A stretch of DNA of 64,000 bases. Origin: Parabacteroides sp. 52. GTDB taxonomy: Bacteria; Bacteroidota; Bacteroidia; Bacteroidales; Tannerellaceae. Location of the stretch: positions 496,001 to 560,000 of the forward strand of contig NZ_QVMG01000001.1 of NCBI RefSeq assembly GCF_010500925.1, given 5' to 3'. Below are positions 7,728 through 16,014 of the stretch, piece by piece. The notes beneath the pieces were generated by a model. That model was given only the letters and a program-made list of their open reading frames with translations, did not search any database and was not told where the DNA came from. Position 1 is the first letter of the stretch. The number at the start of each line of letters is the position of its first letter. The translations under genes and the position numbers were made by a program.

Positions 7728-9290
7728 TTATTTTGTTGCGAAGAATACCAGATCTTCTATCCTGTATTTATCCGTCAACTCATATCCATTAAACAGAACC
7801 GTAGGAGTAGCCCTTATTGGAGTAGTTCCTAACCACTCCTTTTGTCTGTCATGCTCTTCCTTTACTTGTTTGTTGTCGTTGTCATATGGATATGTTTTGT
7901 AAAACTCTTTATAGTTATTCTTACCTTCCTTATACCATTTATCTAAAAATATGAGGAAGCCGTCCATGTTCTCCTTTTGATACATCGCAACAAACAACCG
8001 GCTGCTTTCTTCCAATTCTTCATTAAAAGAGGATAGTATATACTGAATACAATATCCATTCTGTGTATCTTTCAGTAGCTTCTCTAATCTCTTATGCATC
8101 TTTGCACAAGGATTACAATGGGGATTTGTAATAACCGTTATCCTGTTTGTGGCTTCCGGATTGCCCCATAATAAACCTATTGAGTTATCTATTTCGTAAT
8201 AGGGTTGTTGTTTTAACAGGCTATTGAAGATAGTTTCATCCGCTTTCAGGCTATTAAGTTGCTGGGTTACCCGGGATAATTCCTTTATTTTTGTCAAAAA
8301 AGGTATAAGTATGTTTAATACAAATACAGGTATCACATATAAACATCCGGTTATCAGAATATCTGTCATTCGAATCGTTGGTATCCCGATATAGCCAAAT
8401 AAAAGATTATTCACAAATAACAACCATAATAAAACCTGTACGATCACACATAATACACACCATTGCTTCGCTACCTTTGCCTGATACCAGATGCTCCATA
8501 CTGTATAGGGTAAGGCCAGAATATTGATAATAGCTAAATAGGGATACAAGTTGGGAAAACAAAGGATAATTATGATATTTGCCGTAAAGTATCCGAGTCC
8601 TATCTCACTCCAACTAAACAGACCTAAGAACTTAGCAGCATCCGTATCTAAGATATTATTACAGTCACCCTGTTTTAGAAACAAGGAACATAATTTATCG
8701 GCAGAGCTACTATGTATATGTATTTGTTTCAAAAGCAACAGGTAGCTGATATATACTCCGGCAATATTAATAGCTAATGAAGTTAAGTAGCCTATCTGTT
8801 GCTGGATACCAGAACCAAAACCCATAACCCCCAACAACAATAGAACAGCAAAAAACAGGATTCCTTTTTCGCCTATATGGAATAATTCTTTTTTACGGTT
8901 TGACTTATAGTTAGGTTCAATAGAATTTTCGTTTGTTTCAGCAAGCAATACAACTCCTGACCATAACTTCAGGAATTTATCCATAGAGACACTAATATCC
9001 TTTTCACGCCAGTAATAACTAACCTTATCGGGTGTAATCCGGTAAACAAGGGCAAAGTCATTTCCGGCATAAGCCAAGAAAGGTGCTTCTAGTTCCAGTA
9101 ATGCTGCCGGGTCTTTTTCTAATCGTACGGCAACATTTTCTACACTATAAGCTGACAACATAGAAGATAATCCATAGAGGTTATTCCGGTGGGGATGTTC
9201 CTCAAATAGTTTGTTGGAATAGTCGGCAGTATGTTTTATTTTCAGTAAATCCAGAAACTGGGCAACTATATTTTGTTCGATTCGTATCAT
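7728..9290 (-). CDS. C39-like / VKOR / thioredoxin fusion oxidase
   Basis: This 520-residue membrane protein has three parts. Residues 1-130 resemble a C39-like peptidase domain without the catalytic Cys. Residues 140-335 form a multi-helix vitamin K epoxide reductase unit with the pairs C201/C210 and C278/C281 (WCVLC). Residues 350-520 form a thioredoxin-like domain with C392 and C395 (HCNPC). VKOR homologues pass electrons from thiols to quinone and so drive disulfide formation in a partner. The C39-like head may recognise GG leaders, an inference from the neighbouring precursor. The gene starts 1 bp after the glycosyltransferase stop. The expected role is oxidative folding of the Cys-rich core. 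Confidence 0.85.
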   Translation of the reverse strand: MIRIEQNIVAQFLDLLKIKHTADYSNKLFEEHPHRNNLYGLSSMLSAYSVENVAVRLEKDPAALLELEAPFLAYAGNDFALVYRITPDKVSYYWREKDISVSMDKFLKLWSGVVLLAETNENSIEPNYKSNRKKELFHIGEKGILFFAVLLLLGVMGFGSGIQQQIGYLTSLAINIAGVYISYLLLLKQIHIHSSSADKLCSLFLKQGDCNNILDTDAAKFLGLFSWSEIGLGYFTANIIIILCFPNLYPYLAIINILALPYTVWSIWYQAKVAKQWCVLCVIVQVLLWLLFVNNLLFGYIGIPTIRMTDILITGCLYVIPVFVLNILIPFLTKIKELSRVTQQLNSLKADETIFNSLLKQQPYYEIDNSIGLLWGNPEATNRITVITNPHCNPCAKMHKRLEKLLKDTQNGYCIQYILSSFNEELEESSRLFVAMYQKENMDGFLIFLDKWYKEGKNNYKEFYKTYPYDNDNKQVKEEHDRQKEWLGTTPIRATPTVLFNGYELTDKYRIEDLVFFATK

Positions 9291-9291
9291 T

Positions 9292-10515
9292 TTATTTAGT
9301 AAATAAAGAGTTATACAGGTTGTACATATTATGAGACATTATTTCTAAAGTATATTTCTCTTCGTAATCTCTTCTTGTTTCCCGGATAGGATTTTCTAAT
9401 TGCTTTTTAATCGCTTTAGATAGTTTTTCAGGAGAGAGATAAACGCTTTCTTCTTTCTCAACAATCTCTACTATTTCCGCATGATCACACATCTCCTTCA
9501 GGCCGGAAGTAGAAGAAAGGACCAAGGGAATATCAAACATCATCATTTCAATAGCCACATAACTGCATTGCTCATTTTTAGAAGGGAGGACACCCACATC
9601 AGCGATTTGGTACAATCCAAACAGTTCTTCTTTTGATAATCTTCCAAGAAAGGATATTTTCGAAGTATGTTTTTTTGCCTGTAATATATAGGTTGAAGCA
9701 ATACCATCACCCACAACTAACAAGCGTATATTGGGCTCTGTTTGATGAAGTACTTTAAAAGCAGAGATTAGTTCATCTAATCCTTTTAACTTTTCTAATC
9801 TGCCAACAAAAAGAATAACCTTTTCATCTTCCGCTATATTCCATTCTTTTCTAATCCTTTTTCTCTCTTGATCAGTTAGGATTATCCTTTCATCTTTTAG
9901 CCCATTGGGGATTAAACTAATTTTATCGGCATTGATCCGATACTCTTCTTCCAAAATAGATTGAGTATACCGGCAAAGACTTATAATATGGTCAACTTTC
10001 GCAAAGACCTCTTTATCGCGCTTGTAAAGATTATAGATATTTTGTTCGTCTTTCCTTTCTGACGGAGGTGTCGATTGTATAATCCTTCTGAAATAAGAAG
10101 TATTTCCTTCTAATAATAGTCCCCAATCTGAATAGTGGATAGTGAAAAGAGTTTTGGCAAAGGGAAACTTCTCTTTTACAAAAGGAACTAAATGGGTATC
10201 CGGATAATAATTAAAGTGGAAAATCAATTTATCCGTTTCGTTTATTTTGATATAAGAGAACAAAATATACCAGAGATTACGCATCTGTTTTCTTTCTTTT
10301 GAAAATAATGTTATATCCCCATTCACTGGAAAGTTATATACAGAAACGACACCCTCATGTATAACAGAAAACTCATTAACACCAAGATTATAGTTGACTA
10401 TATTCAACTTCACATCATTCATCCCTAATATAATCTCTTTAATCTGGTTGATATAGGTACCCACACCACTTGCTGATGCCAGACTTTGTTTATTAAAAAG
10501 ATAGATATACTTCAT
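9292..10515 (-). CDS. GT4-like glycosyltransferase of the peptide locus
   Basis: This 407-residue cytoplasmic glycosyltransferase has a GT-B fold. The N-terminal Rossmann half holds a GVGTYI-type loop near residue 20. The C-terminal donor-binding half holds LFVGRLEKLKGLDELI (about 235-250) and EQCSYVAIEMMMFDIPLV (about 320-340), the usual GT4 E-x7-E region. It resembles the Bacteroidales glycosyltransferase type found beside GG-leader peptides, as I recall it. The start overlaps the LanC-like stop by 4 bp and the stop is 1 bp from the VKOR gene, so it is tightly bound to the peptide operon. The acceptor is inferred to be the precursor; cell-surface glycan is an alternative. Confidence 0.85.
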   Translation of the reverse strand: MKYIYLFNKQSLASASGVGTYINQIKEIILGMNDVKLNIVNYNLGVNEFSVIHEGVVSVYNFPVNGDITLFSKERKQMRNLWYILFSYIKINETDKLIFHFNYYPDTHLVPFVKEKFPFAKTLFTIHYSDWGLLLEGNTSYFRRIIQSTPPSERKDEQNIYNLYKRDKEVFAKVDHIISLCRYTQSILEEEYRINADKISLIPNGLKDERIILTDQERKRIRKEWNIAEDEKVILFVGRLEKLKGLDELISAFKVLHQTEPNIRLLVVGDGIASTYILQAKKHTSKISFLGRLSKEELFGLYQIADVGVLPSKNEQCSYVAIEMMMFDIPLVLSSTSGLKEMCDHAEIVEIVEKEESVYLSPEKLSKAIKKQLENPIRETRRDYEEKYTLEIMSHNMYNLYNSLFTK

Positions 10516-11156
10516 AAGATTATCTTTTTAAAACAATACCCTGCACAGCCTCTCTCTAATCCCAACTGCCATTCTGTAATAGAATCTCCCTCTGGCAATT
10601 CACCAATAATATCTGACAACAAAACCTTATCTTCAGGCACAACGAACTTTTTTCCTATCTCTACCCAATCTTCCAGATAGCTTCTATCGAAAGGAATTGT
10701 TGCTTTATTTCTGTTTTTTGAATGTAACCGTTTGTTGACATAGTAATATATCCCTTCCAATCCGGTTTTAATACTTTGGTCTTTCACTCTTTGGATATCT
10801 TTTTCCATAACCTTCTGGTCGATTTCAAAAAGAATTTCATCCGAATCCCCTTCCATAAAACCGTTTTCCAATAGATATTCTAAACCCCAGCCAATTCCGC
10901 AAAGACCCGATTCAAAGTTGATAGGTATTTCATCATGAATTTCCTGAAAAATCTCATCCAATAACTCACCGGCAAATTCATCATAGATTGTTTCTCCTGT
11001 ATACCGAGCATAATGAGCAAAGAAAAGTACGATTCCCATCTTTCCATGATAAAGTCCCAAGTCTGTTAGAAAACTGGCATTCAATATCAGATGGCGGGCA
11101 ATACGTAAGAGCATTTCATCTTTTTCTGTTTTTGTTTGTATTTGTTCCGATTTCAT
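10512..11156 (-). CDS. LanC-like partial alpha-toroid protein
   Basis: This 214-residue protein resembles the N-terminal repeats of LanC cyclases: LYHGKMGIVLFFAHYAR (first repeat) and FESGLCGIGWGLEYLLENGF (second repeat). Full LanC proteins have about 400 residues and carry zinc ligands (Cys, Cys, His) in their C-terminal repeats; those are missing here, so lanthionine formation is unlikely. It may instead be a scaffold or leader-binding partner for the glycosyltransferases. The ATG at 11156 is preferred over the TTG at 11180, which lies inside the upstream gene. A related segment is fused into the next gene upstream, at residues 248-400. Confidence 0.72.
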   Translation of the reverse strand: MKSEQIQTKTEKDEMLLRIARHLILNASFLTDLGLYHGKMGIVLFFAHYARYTGETIYDEFAGELLDEIFQEIHDEIPINFESGLCGIGWGLEYLLENGFMEGDSDEILFEIDQKVMEKDIQRVKDQSIKTGLEGIYYYVNKRLHSKNRNKATIPFDRSYLEDWVEIGKKFVVPEDKVLLSDIIGELPEGDSITEWQLGLERGCAGYCFKKIIL

Positions 11157-11172
11157 CTTGTTCAATTTGACA

Positions 11173-13254
11173 TTATACAAATGCAGGAAATAAACCCCAT
11201 TCCCATGTTGCTATATATTCTTGAATCTCTTTTTCTGACAGGTTGATAATCTTTATCAATTCCTGCAGGCTTTTCAACTGTGTATTTTTATCAATATAAT
11301 GAGAATTCACTCTTGGATGCGATAAATGAAACAACGCCCCTTCGGTCCGATGGATAGGATGTCCAAAGGCCTCCATACGTTTTACCCGTTCCATATCTTC
11401 TGCTCCCCAGCCGTAAAACGCTTCATTCTCTCCCCCACAGTTTAAATATACTTCTTTTTTTACCAGAAAAGCACCACCTACCGAATAGGTACCAAAGGAA
11501 AGCTTAAGAGTCATCTCCCTTTCTGCTTCTTCTAAAAGCTTCATAGACCGTTCTTCTCGGAATGACTGACTAATAGGGGGAGACACATCATAAAAACGTC
11601 CGTCGTAAGGAAAACTTATTGCCGCCTTTCCTTCTTTTATCTCCCGGATCGAACTTTCAATCTGTTCTACTGGAAGGATTACATCCGTATCCCATACACC
11701 GACAATGGGTGTTTCTACCATTTGCAACAGGAGATTGATATATTGTGTACGGTGGAACACTTTGCCAGGATCTTCTATAAAATAATATTGAATATTCCGG
11801 GCTGAATTCTTTTCGGTGATACGGGATTTACCGTCTCCCTCCAGAATAATAATACGGGATTTATCGATAACAGATAAATAATCGACAACAACAGAGAGGT
11901 TTTGCAATCGCTCCTCCGAATCTATGCGGACAGGAATAATAAAAGTTACCAAAGGGTCATCTCCTGTTTCAATTTTCGGGTATACCGGCTTTGTTTTTTT
12001 TGAGGGGGACAGGAGCTTTTGAACCTTGTTTTCAAACAGGTGCATTTGCAACAGGGCTTCCAGTTCTGCATGTACGCCTGGTTCATGAACAATAATAGAC
12101 ATGAATTGCATATGTCGTTCATAACAGTCTAACAAATAGAGCATACTTTGCTTGTTTTTCAACAGTGACAGCTGCCTGCCAACTTTTGAGATGCGTCTGC
12201 GCAGGTAATAGAACAAGCCTGCCCAATTGATTGTATCCTTTTCTCTTTTATAATTAATGGTATAAAGCACATGAGAATCAATCTCCCCCAAAACTTCATC
12301 TTCATCACCCTCTACAAATCCGTTTCTCAATAGCCAGATCAAACCACACCCTATACCCAGAAGGCCATTTTTAATACAAACTGGCGTTGAATAACTGATA
12401 TTATTGAATATTTCATCCAACAGTTTATCGGCTCGGTCTTCAAAATCTTTATCCGGGTATTTCTTTGACATCACATACAGGCCGATTACTTCCCCCATAC
12501 GTGCATGTCCGGTTTCATTTGTGGTTATGTGATCTATTACTTTCCATTTATGGGAATTAATATACGTGATCTGGTAATTTTGCCGGATTTGATTGGCGTA
12601 TTCTTTTTGTTGCAGCAATTGTTTTTGGGAGATCTGGTCTTCGTGCCAGCGGTAAGACATATAACAACCCGGCAGGTTTTCAATCTTACCCAACAGGCTC
12701 AACCGGCACAATAAATCATAGTCCGAAGCATACCGGTAAATCTCATTGTATCCATTGAGTTGACGAAATGCTTCTGCGCGTATCAACAAAGAGGGATGTA
12801 ACACACAATTATCCTGCAGTAGTCCGGCACAAACATCTTCATACCCAAGCGGATTCTCTTTTTTATAATTCAACCCTATAAAATCAAACTGACAGCCAAC
12901 GGCTAATAGATCCGGGTGTTCCTCCAGGTAGTCGAATTGTTGCTTCAAACGATCCGGTAGAGCAATATCATCGGCATCCATTACGGCAATATATTTCCCT
13001 CTTGCTTTTTGGGCACCCAAATTCCGGGAAGGATAATTTCCCTGATTTTGTTTGTTGCAGAAGATTCTAATACGATTATCTTTAAACGATTGTATTCTAT
13101 TTAAAGAGTTATCGGTCGATGCATCATCAATAAGAATCAGTTCAAAGTCATAGAATGCCTGATTAAGGATACTATTGATAGCATCTCCAACAAACCGTTC
13201 CATATTATAGACAGGTAGTACTATAGATAGTATAGGATTATCTGAAATTTTCAT
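11173..13254 (-). CDS. Two-glycosyltransferase protein with central LanC-like segment
   Basis: This 693-residue protein has three parts. Residues 5-235 are a GT2 (GT-A) domain starting SIVLPVYNMERF, with the acidic metal motif DADD at 93-96. Residues about 245-400 are a LanC-like segment (TGHARMGEVIGLYVM, NGLLGIGCGLIWLLRNGF) similar to the protein encoded next. Residues 430-693 are a second GT-A domain with WDTD near 535 and a GT7 C-terminal signature, FYGWGAEDMERVKRM. Two transferase domains suggest stepwise or two-sugar addition. It is the first gene of the leftward operon. The peptide as acceptor is inferred from context. LanC zinc ligands are not seen. Confidence 0.82.
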   Translation of the reverse strand: MKISDNPILSIVLPVYNMERFVGDAINSILNQAFYDFELILIDDASTDNSLNRIQSFKDNRIRIFCNKQNQGNYPSRNLGAQKARGKYIAVMDADDIALPDRLKQQFDYLEEHPDLLAVGCQFDFIGLNYKKENPLGYEDVCAGLLQDNCVLHPSLLIRAEAFRQLNGYNEIYRYASDYDLLCRLSLLGKIENLPGCYMSYRWHEDQISQKQLLQQKEYANQIRQNYQITYINSHKWKVIDHITTNETGHARMGEVIGLYVMSKKYPDKDFEDRADKLLDEIFNNISYSTPVCIKNGLLGIGCGLIWLLRNGFVEGDEDEVLGEIDSHVLYTINYKREKDTINWAGLFYYLRRRISKVGRQLSLLKNKQSMLYLLDCYERHMQFMSIIVHEPGVHAELEALLQMHLFENKVQKLLSPSKKTKPVYPKIETGDDPLVTFIIPVRIDSEERLQNLSVVVDYLSVIDKSRIIILEGDGKSRITEKNSARNIQYYFIEDPGKVFHRTQYINLLLQMVETPIVGVWDTDVILPVEQIESSIREIKEGKAAISFPYDGRFYDVSPPISQSFREERSMKLLEEAEREMTLKLSFGTYSVGGAFLVKKEVYLNCGGENEAFYGWGAEDMERVKRMEAFGHPIHRTEGALFHLSHPRVNSHYIDKNTQLKSLQELIKIINLSEKEIQEYIATWEWGLFPAFV

Positions 13255-13361
13255 TTTTATTTATCTGAAATACGTTACCCAACCTCTATTTTCTTTAACT
13301 TCATTACTTTTTACAGAGTATACAAAAGAAAAGTTGTTATACATCTATATTGAAACAACAG

Positions 13362-13413
13362 CATAAACAGCTCAAACGATAAGGATTAAGGAAGAAAAAA
13401 CGAGCTGTTTATG
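13362..13413 (-). terminator. Long-loop hairpin between DUF3244 gene and peptide operon
   Basis: Perfect 12-bp arms CATAAACAGCTC (13362-13373) and GAGCTGTTTATG (13402-13413) enclose a 28-nt loop. It lies 20 bp after the DUF3244 stop and upstream of the glycosyltransferase operon. There is no strong trailing T-run, so it may be a leaky terminator or attenuator controlling read-through into the operon. Confidence 0.5.
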
Positions 13414-13433
13414 GCTATTGTTTGTACTATATC

Positions 13434-13808
13434 TTATTCTATCTCAAAAGGGCCGGATAATTTTCCCAAAGCATGGGAAATAATAATTGTATATGTTCCC
13501 TTATCTAGGCTAACAGGTAGTACATAGGAATATTGTCTGCTACAAGCGGATATACAATCACTAAAAATCGTATTTCCTTCTACATCCTGAATAGTGACAG
13601 TCAGATTAAATAGCAGATTCGGAAAATTGACTGACAGTTGGTTATTTTCTAAATATACTTCAGGGGGAGTCGAAGAGAAAGAACGTATATCCTTTTCATT
13701 CCACTGACCTGTTACTGGTATTTTATCCGCTAAAACAGATTGATTGGTAAATAAACTAATAAATAAGATGAATAAAAAAAGAGATAGAGTTTTTGTTTTC
13801 TTTATCAT
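13434..13808 (-). CDS. DUF3244-like small exported protein
   Basis: This 124-residue protein has a clear signal peptide (about 1-27, ending VLAD). A compact beta-rich domain of about 95 residues follows, resembling DUF3244 proteins common in Bacteroidales (pattern: FPNLLFNLTVTIQDVEGNTIF ... KGTYTIIISH split by a two-Cys loop, CISAC). Such proteins often sit beside TPR regulators of the type encoded next. Function is unknown; periplasmic sensing or envelope location is inferred. It has its own -7 box at 13848-13855. Confidence 0.75.
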   Translation of the reverse strand: MIKKTKTLSLFLFILFISLFTNQSVLADKIPVTGQWNEKDIRSFSSTPPEVYLENNQLSVNFPNLLFNLTVTIQDVEGNTIFSDCISACSRQYSYVLPVSLDKGTYTIIISHALGKLSGPFEIE

Positions 13809-13847
13809 GACAATTTAGATTTAAATAGATACACTTTGTTATACCTG

Positions 13848-13855
13848 CAAACCTA
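13848..13855 (-). promoter_or_regulatory. -7 box for the DUF3244 gene
   Basis: Reads TAGGTTTG on the minus strand, matching TAnnTTTG, 40 bp upstream of the start at 13808. Confidence 0.5.
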
Positions 13856-13935
13856 ATCAATTAGATAAAAAAACAAGAAAAAAAGAAGACCTTCGTATTA
13901 ACAACAACATTAACAGGTTCGTAAACTTCTGTCTT

Positions 13936-15654
13936 TTAACAAAGTGCACTAACTACACTTTTAAGATCCGGAAGGGATATTCCTCGTTTTTTCATCTTTT
14001 CATACAACCTTTTTTGTCGCATACCTATATTGGCTGCAGATTCAGAGGTTAGTTTACTTATATCCGTTTGTATAATATCAGCTTTCATATAATAGCAAAG
14101 CTCTATCTCCTTGGGGGTGATTTTAGGAATGATATTTTTTATCTTTTTTCGAAACTCCGGGTATATTTTATCGATGGTTTGAATAAGTTTTTCTTTATGC
14201 TCTTCTGTTATCTCTCCTAATCGATTATTGGAGTGATACAAATTATAAATATCGCTTTTATGAAATATTTGATTCAATTTCTCCCTCTCTTCTTTTTCCT
14301 GATCTAATTGTTGATTATTGTGTTCCAATATTTGCATTTCTATTGACAACAGTTCTGCTTCAGTACCTTTGGAAGTGATGAGTTCTTTTTCCAATTCTTT
14401 GATTCGCTTTTCGTTGGTTTCTTTTCGCAACTGGCTATCTTCTAAGGAATGAAGTAGATTCTTATATTGTATTATCCACTTTTTTTGTCTGCGATGAAGG
14501 TAAATGAAAAAGAAAGAACAAAGAAAAAGTATCCATAGCGTAGAAAGTACCAATATGTAAATTTTCCTCTGGTTCGCTATATGTTTTAGTTTATATAAAT
14601 CGGCTTCTTGTTCAACCCATTTATAATTGTAAAGATGTTGCATACGACGGATGGATTCCGCATGATTTTGATTCGTAATTGTATCACGCAATTCGTCATA
14701 TTTATCATTTAACAAAAGCATCTCTTCATATTGATATTTTCTGCGTGCAATTTTTGCTAAATAAAAGTACGAAGCCGCCTCTGTATTTACTATGTGACTT
14801 CTTTTGCTCTCATTTAAATAATACATTGCTGAATCAACCTTACCTATTTGAGTGAAATATTCGCCTAAGGTTAAACAAGCTGGAAAATAATCCATCGAAT
14901 CTACAGAAAGAGATAGAGCTTGTTGTAGAAAAATGTAGGCTGTATCATATTTCTCTACTTCTGTATAATTGCTCCCCAATTCCAACAAAATGGACGGACT
15001 GCTATAGGCATTTGCATAATTCAATGCTTCTTTATAATATCGAATAGACAATTCTATACTATCTAATTGCCTGTAGACACGTCCTATATTCCTAAGAGAA
15101 AAAGATCGATAGACAGAGTCTCCCAACACTTCGATATGAGACAGAGCCTGTTTGAAATGAGGAATGGCTAATTCATACGCTTCTTGTTTGCAATAAAGCA
15201 TTCCCAATGTATTACAAATGCGTAATAAAACAGCCGTATTATCGGAGTTTTTTCCATATTCTAAGGCTTTAAGATAGTAATTTTGCGCTTGCAAAGCATC
15301 CCCTACATCCTGCAATATCCGACCATAATAATAATACGCCATCATCAACCGTTCCGGATTTTCATGTTTGAGGTAATAATCAACAGCTATCCGGATAACC
15401 GAATCGGTCGTATGTTCCTTATAGTTTCTATCCTGGGCTTGTGTAAGCAAGAGGCACCAGTCGGCATGTTGGCGGGAAGACAGTCGTTGGGATTCAATAT
15501 CCTGCTCCAATATCCGGAGGGCACTGTCGGGATGTGTATACATAAACCTTTCTGCCCGGTCTAACAGTGCCTGGGTTGGAACATGATCCGTACAAGAGAT
15601 GAATGAAAAAATAAAGAAAATGACGATTAAGAAAGAAAAATGAGTTATGCGCAT
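13936..15654 (-). CDS. TPR lipoprotein with membrane segment and C-terminal HTH-like region
   Basis: This 572-residue protein starts with a lipoprotein signal (FSFISC, Cys about 21). Tetratricopeptide repeats cover about 25-330 (for example AYYYYGRILQDVGDALQAQ and SLRNIGRVYRQL). A membrane segment near 365-388 (ILVLSTLWILFLCSFFFIYL) is followed by a coiled coil (390-470) and a C-terminal region (about 500-572). The C-terminal sequence ITPKEIELCYYMKAD ... ANIGMRQKRLYEKM resembles a LuxR-like winged or HTH output domain. This layout is common in Bacteroidales and suggests a membrane-bound regulator sensing an extracytoplasmic cue. Being just upstream and co-directional, it may control the peptide operon; that is inference. 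Confidence 0.75.
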   Translation of the reverse strand: MRITHFSFLIVIFFIFSFISCTDHVPTQALLDRAERFMYTHPDSALRILEQDIESQRLSSRQHADWCLLLTQAQDRNYKEHTTDSVIRIAVDYYLKHENPERLMMAYYYYGRILQDVGDALQAQNYYLKALEYGKNSDNTAVLLRICNTLGMLYCKQEAYELAIPHFKQALSHIEVLGDSVYRSFSLRNIGRVYRQLDSIELSIRYYKEALNYANAYSSPSILLELGSNYTEVEKYDTAYIFLQQALSLSVDSMDYFPACLTLGEYFTQIGKVDSAMYYLNESKRSHIVNTEAASYFYLAKIARRKYQYEEMLLLNDKYDELRDTITNQNHAESIRRMQHLYNYKWVEQEADLYKLKHIANQRKIYILVLSTLWILFLCSFFFIYLHRRQKKWIIQYKNLLHSLEDSQLRKETNEKRIKELEKELITSKGTEAELLSIEMQILEHNNQQLDQEKEEREKLNQIFHKSDIYNLYHSNNRLGEITEEHKEKLIQTIDKIYPEFRKKIKNIIPKITPKEIELCYYMKADIIQTDISKLTSESAANIGMRQKRLYEKMKKRGISLPDLKSVVSALC

Positions 15655-15675
15655 TGTGGTTTATGTTTATGAGAA

Positions 15676-15683
15676 CAAATATA
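15676..15683 (-). promoter_or_regulatory. -7 box for the TPR lipoprotein gene
   Basis: Reads TATATTTG on the minus strand, an exact TAnnTTTG match, 22 bp upstream of the start codon at 15654. Confidence 0.55.
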
Positions 15684-15793
15684 TCATTTTATTTCAATCG
15701 CGTCTATTCATTGGCAGGAAGGATGGAAAGGAGAAATATACGGGATGGTCCCAGATCACGGGATATGCGGATTTCCAAACAAGGATTATTCTG

Positions 15794-15879
15794 TTGCCGA
15801 TGGGCATCGGCAACATTGCCGATGCGCTTCGGCAATATTGCTGAACAGCTTCGTCAATATTGCCGATGCCCATCGGCAA
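15794..15879. repeat. Array of four 20-bp palindromes, period 22 bp (array A)
   Basis: Units start at 15794, 15816, 15838 and 15860, each 20 bp with a 2-bp spacer. Unit 1 has perfect arms TTGCCGATG/CATCGGCAA, and unit 4 is its exact reverse complement. Units 2 and 3 are imperfect. Short outer flanks (ATTCT / AGAAT) make the whole array palindromic. It has no CRISPR-like spacers. Arrays with the same period but different sequence occur at 32205-32296 and 50208-50315. Confidence 0.85.
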
Positions 15880-15954
15880 TAGAATTTCCCCGGTAAAAAA
15901 TACAGGATCACGCCGAGATTCTCCCCTATCCATATCCTCTTATAGTGTCAATCA

Positions 15955-15990
15955 CAAAAAGAGGGAACCTTCTATTGAAAGCTCCCTCTT
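15955..15990 (-). terminator. Terminator of the Crp/Fnr-like gene
   Basis: Arms AAGAGGGA and TCCCTCTT enclose a short loop with an inner TTC/GAA pairing. On the minus strand the stem is followed by TTTTTG. It lies 25 bp after the stop of the Crp-like gene. Confidence 0.7.
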
Positions 15991-16014
15991 CTCGTATTGT
16001 TCTTTTTTTGAAGT

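Larger units (their letters stand above)
15655..16014. other. Intergenic region with TPR-gene promoter, palindrome array and terminator
   Basis: No gene is supported here. It holds the TPR-gene -7 box (15676-15683), a four-unit 22-bp-period palindrome array (15794-15879) and the terminator of the Crp-like gene (15955-15990). Short frames crossing the array arise from the repeats. Confidence 0.7.

Noticed and set aside
10512..13254. Lanthipeptide synthesis from the LanC-like proteins
   Set aside because: No dehydratase (LanB, LanM or kinase-lyase) is present and the zinc ligands of LanC are missing.
15654..15933. Short frames crossing palindrome array A on both strands
   Set aside because: They translate the repeat units in each frame; the array alone explains their openness.
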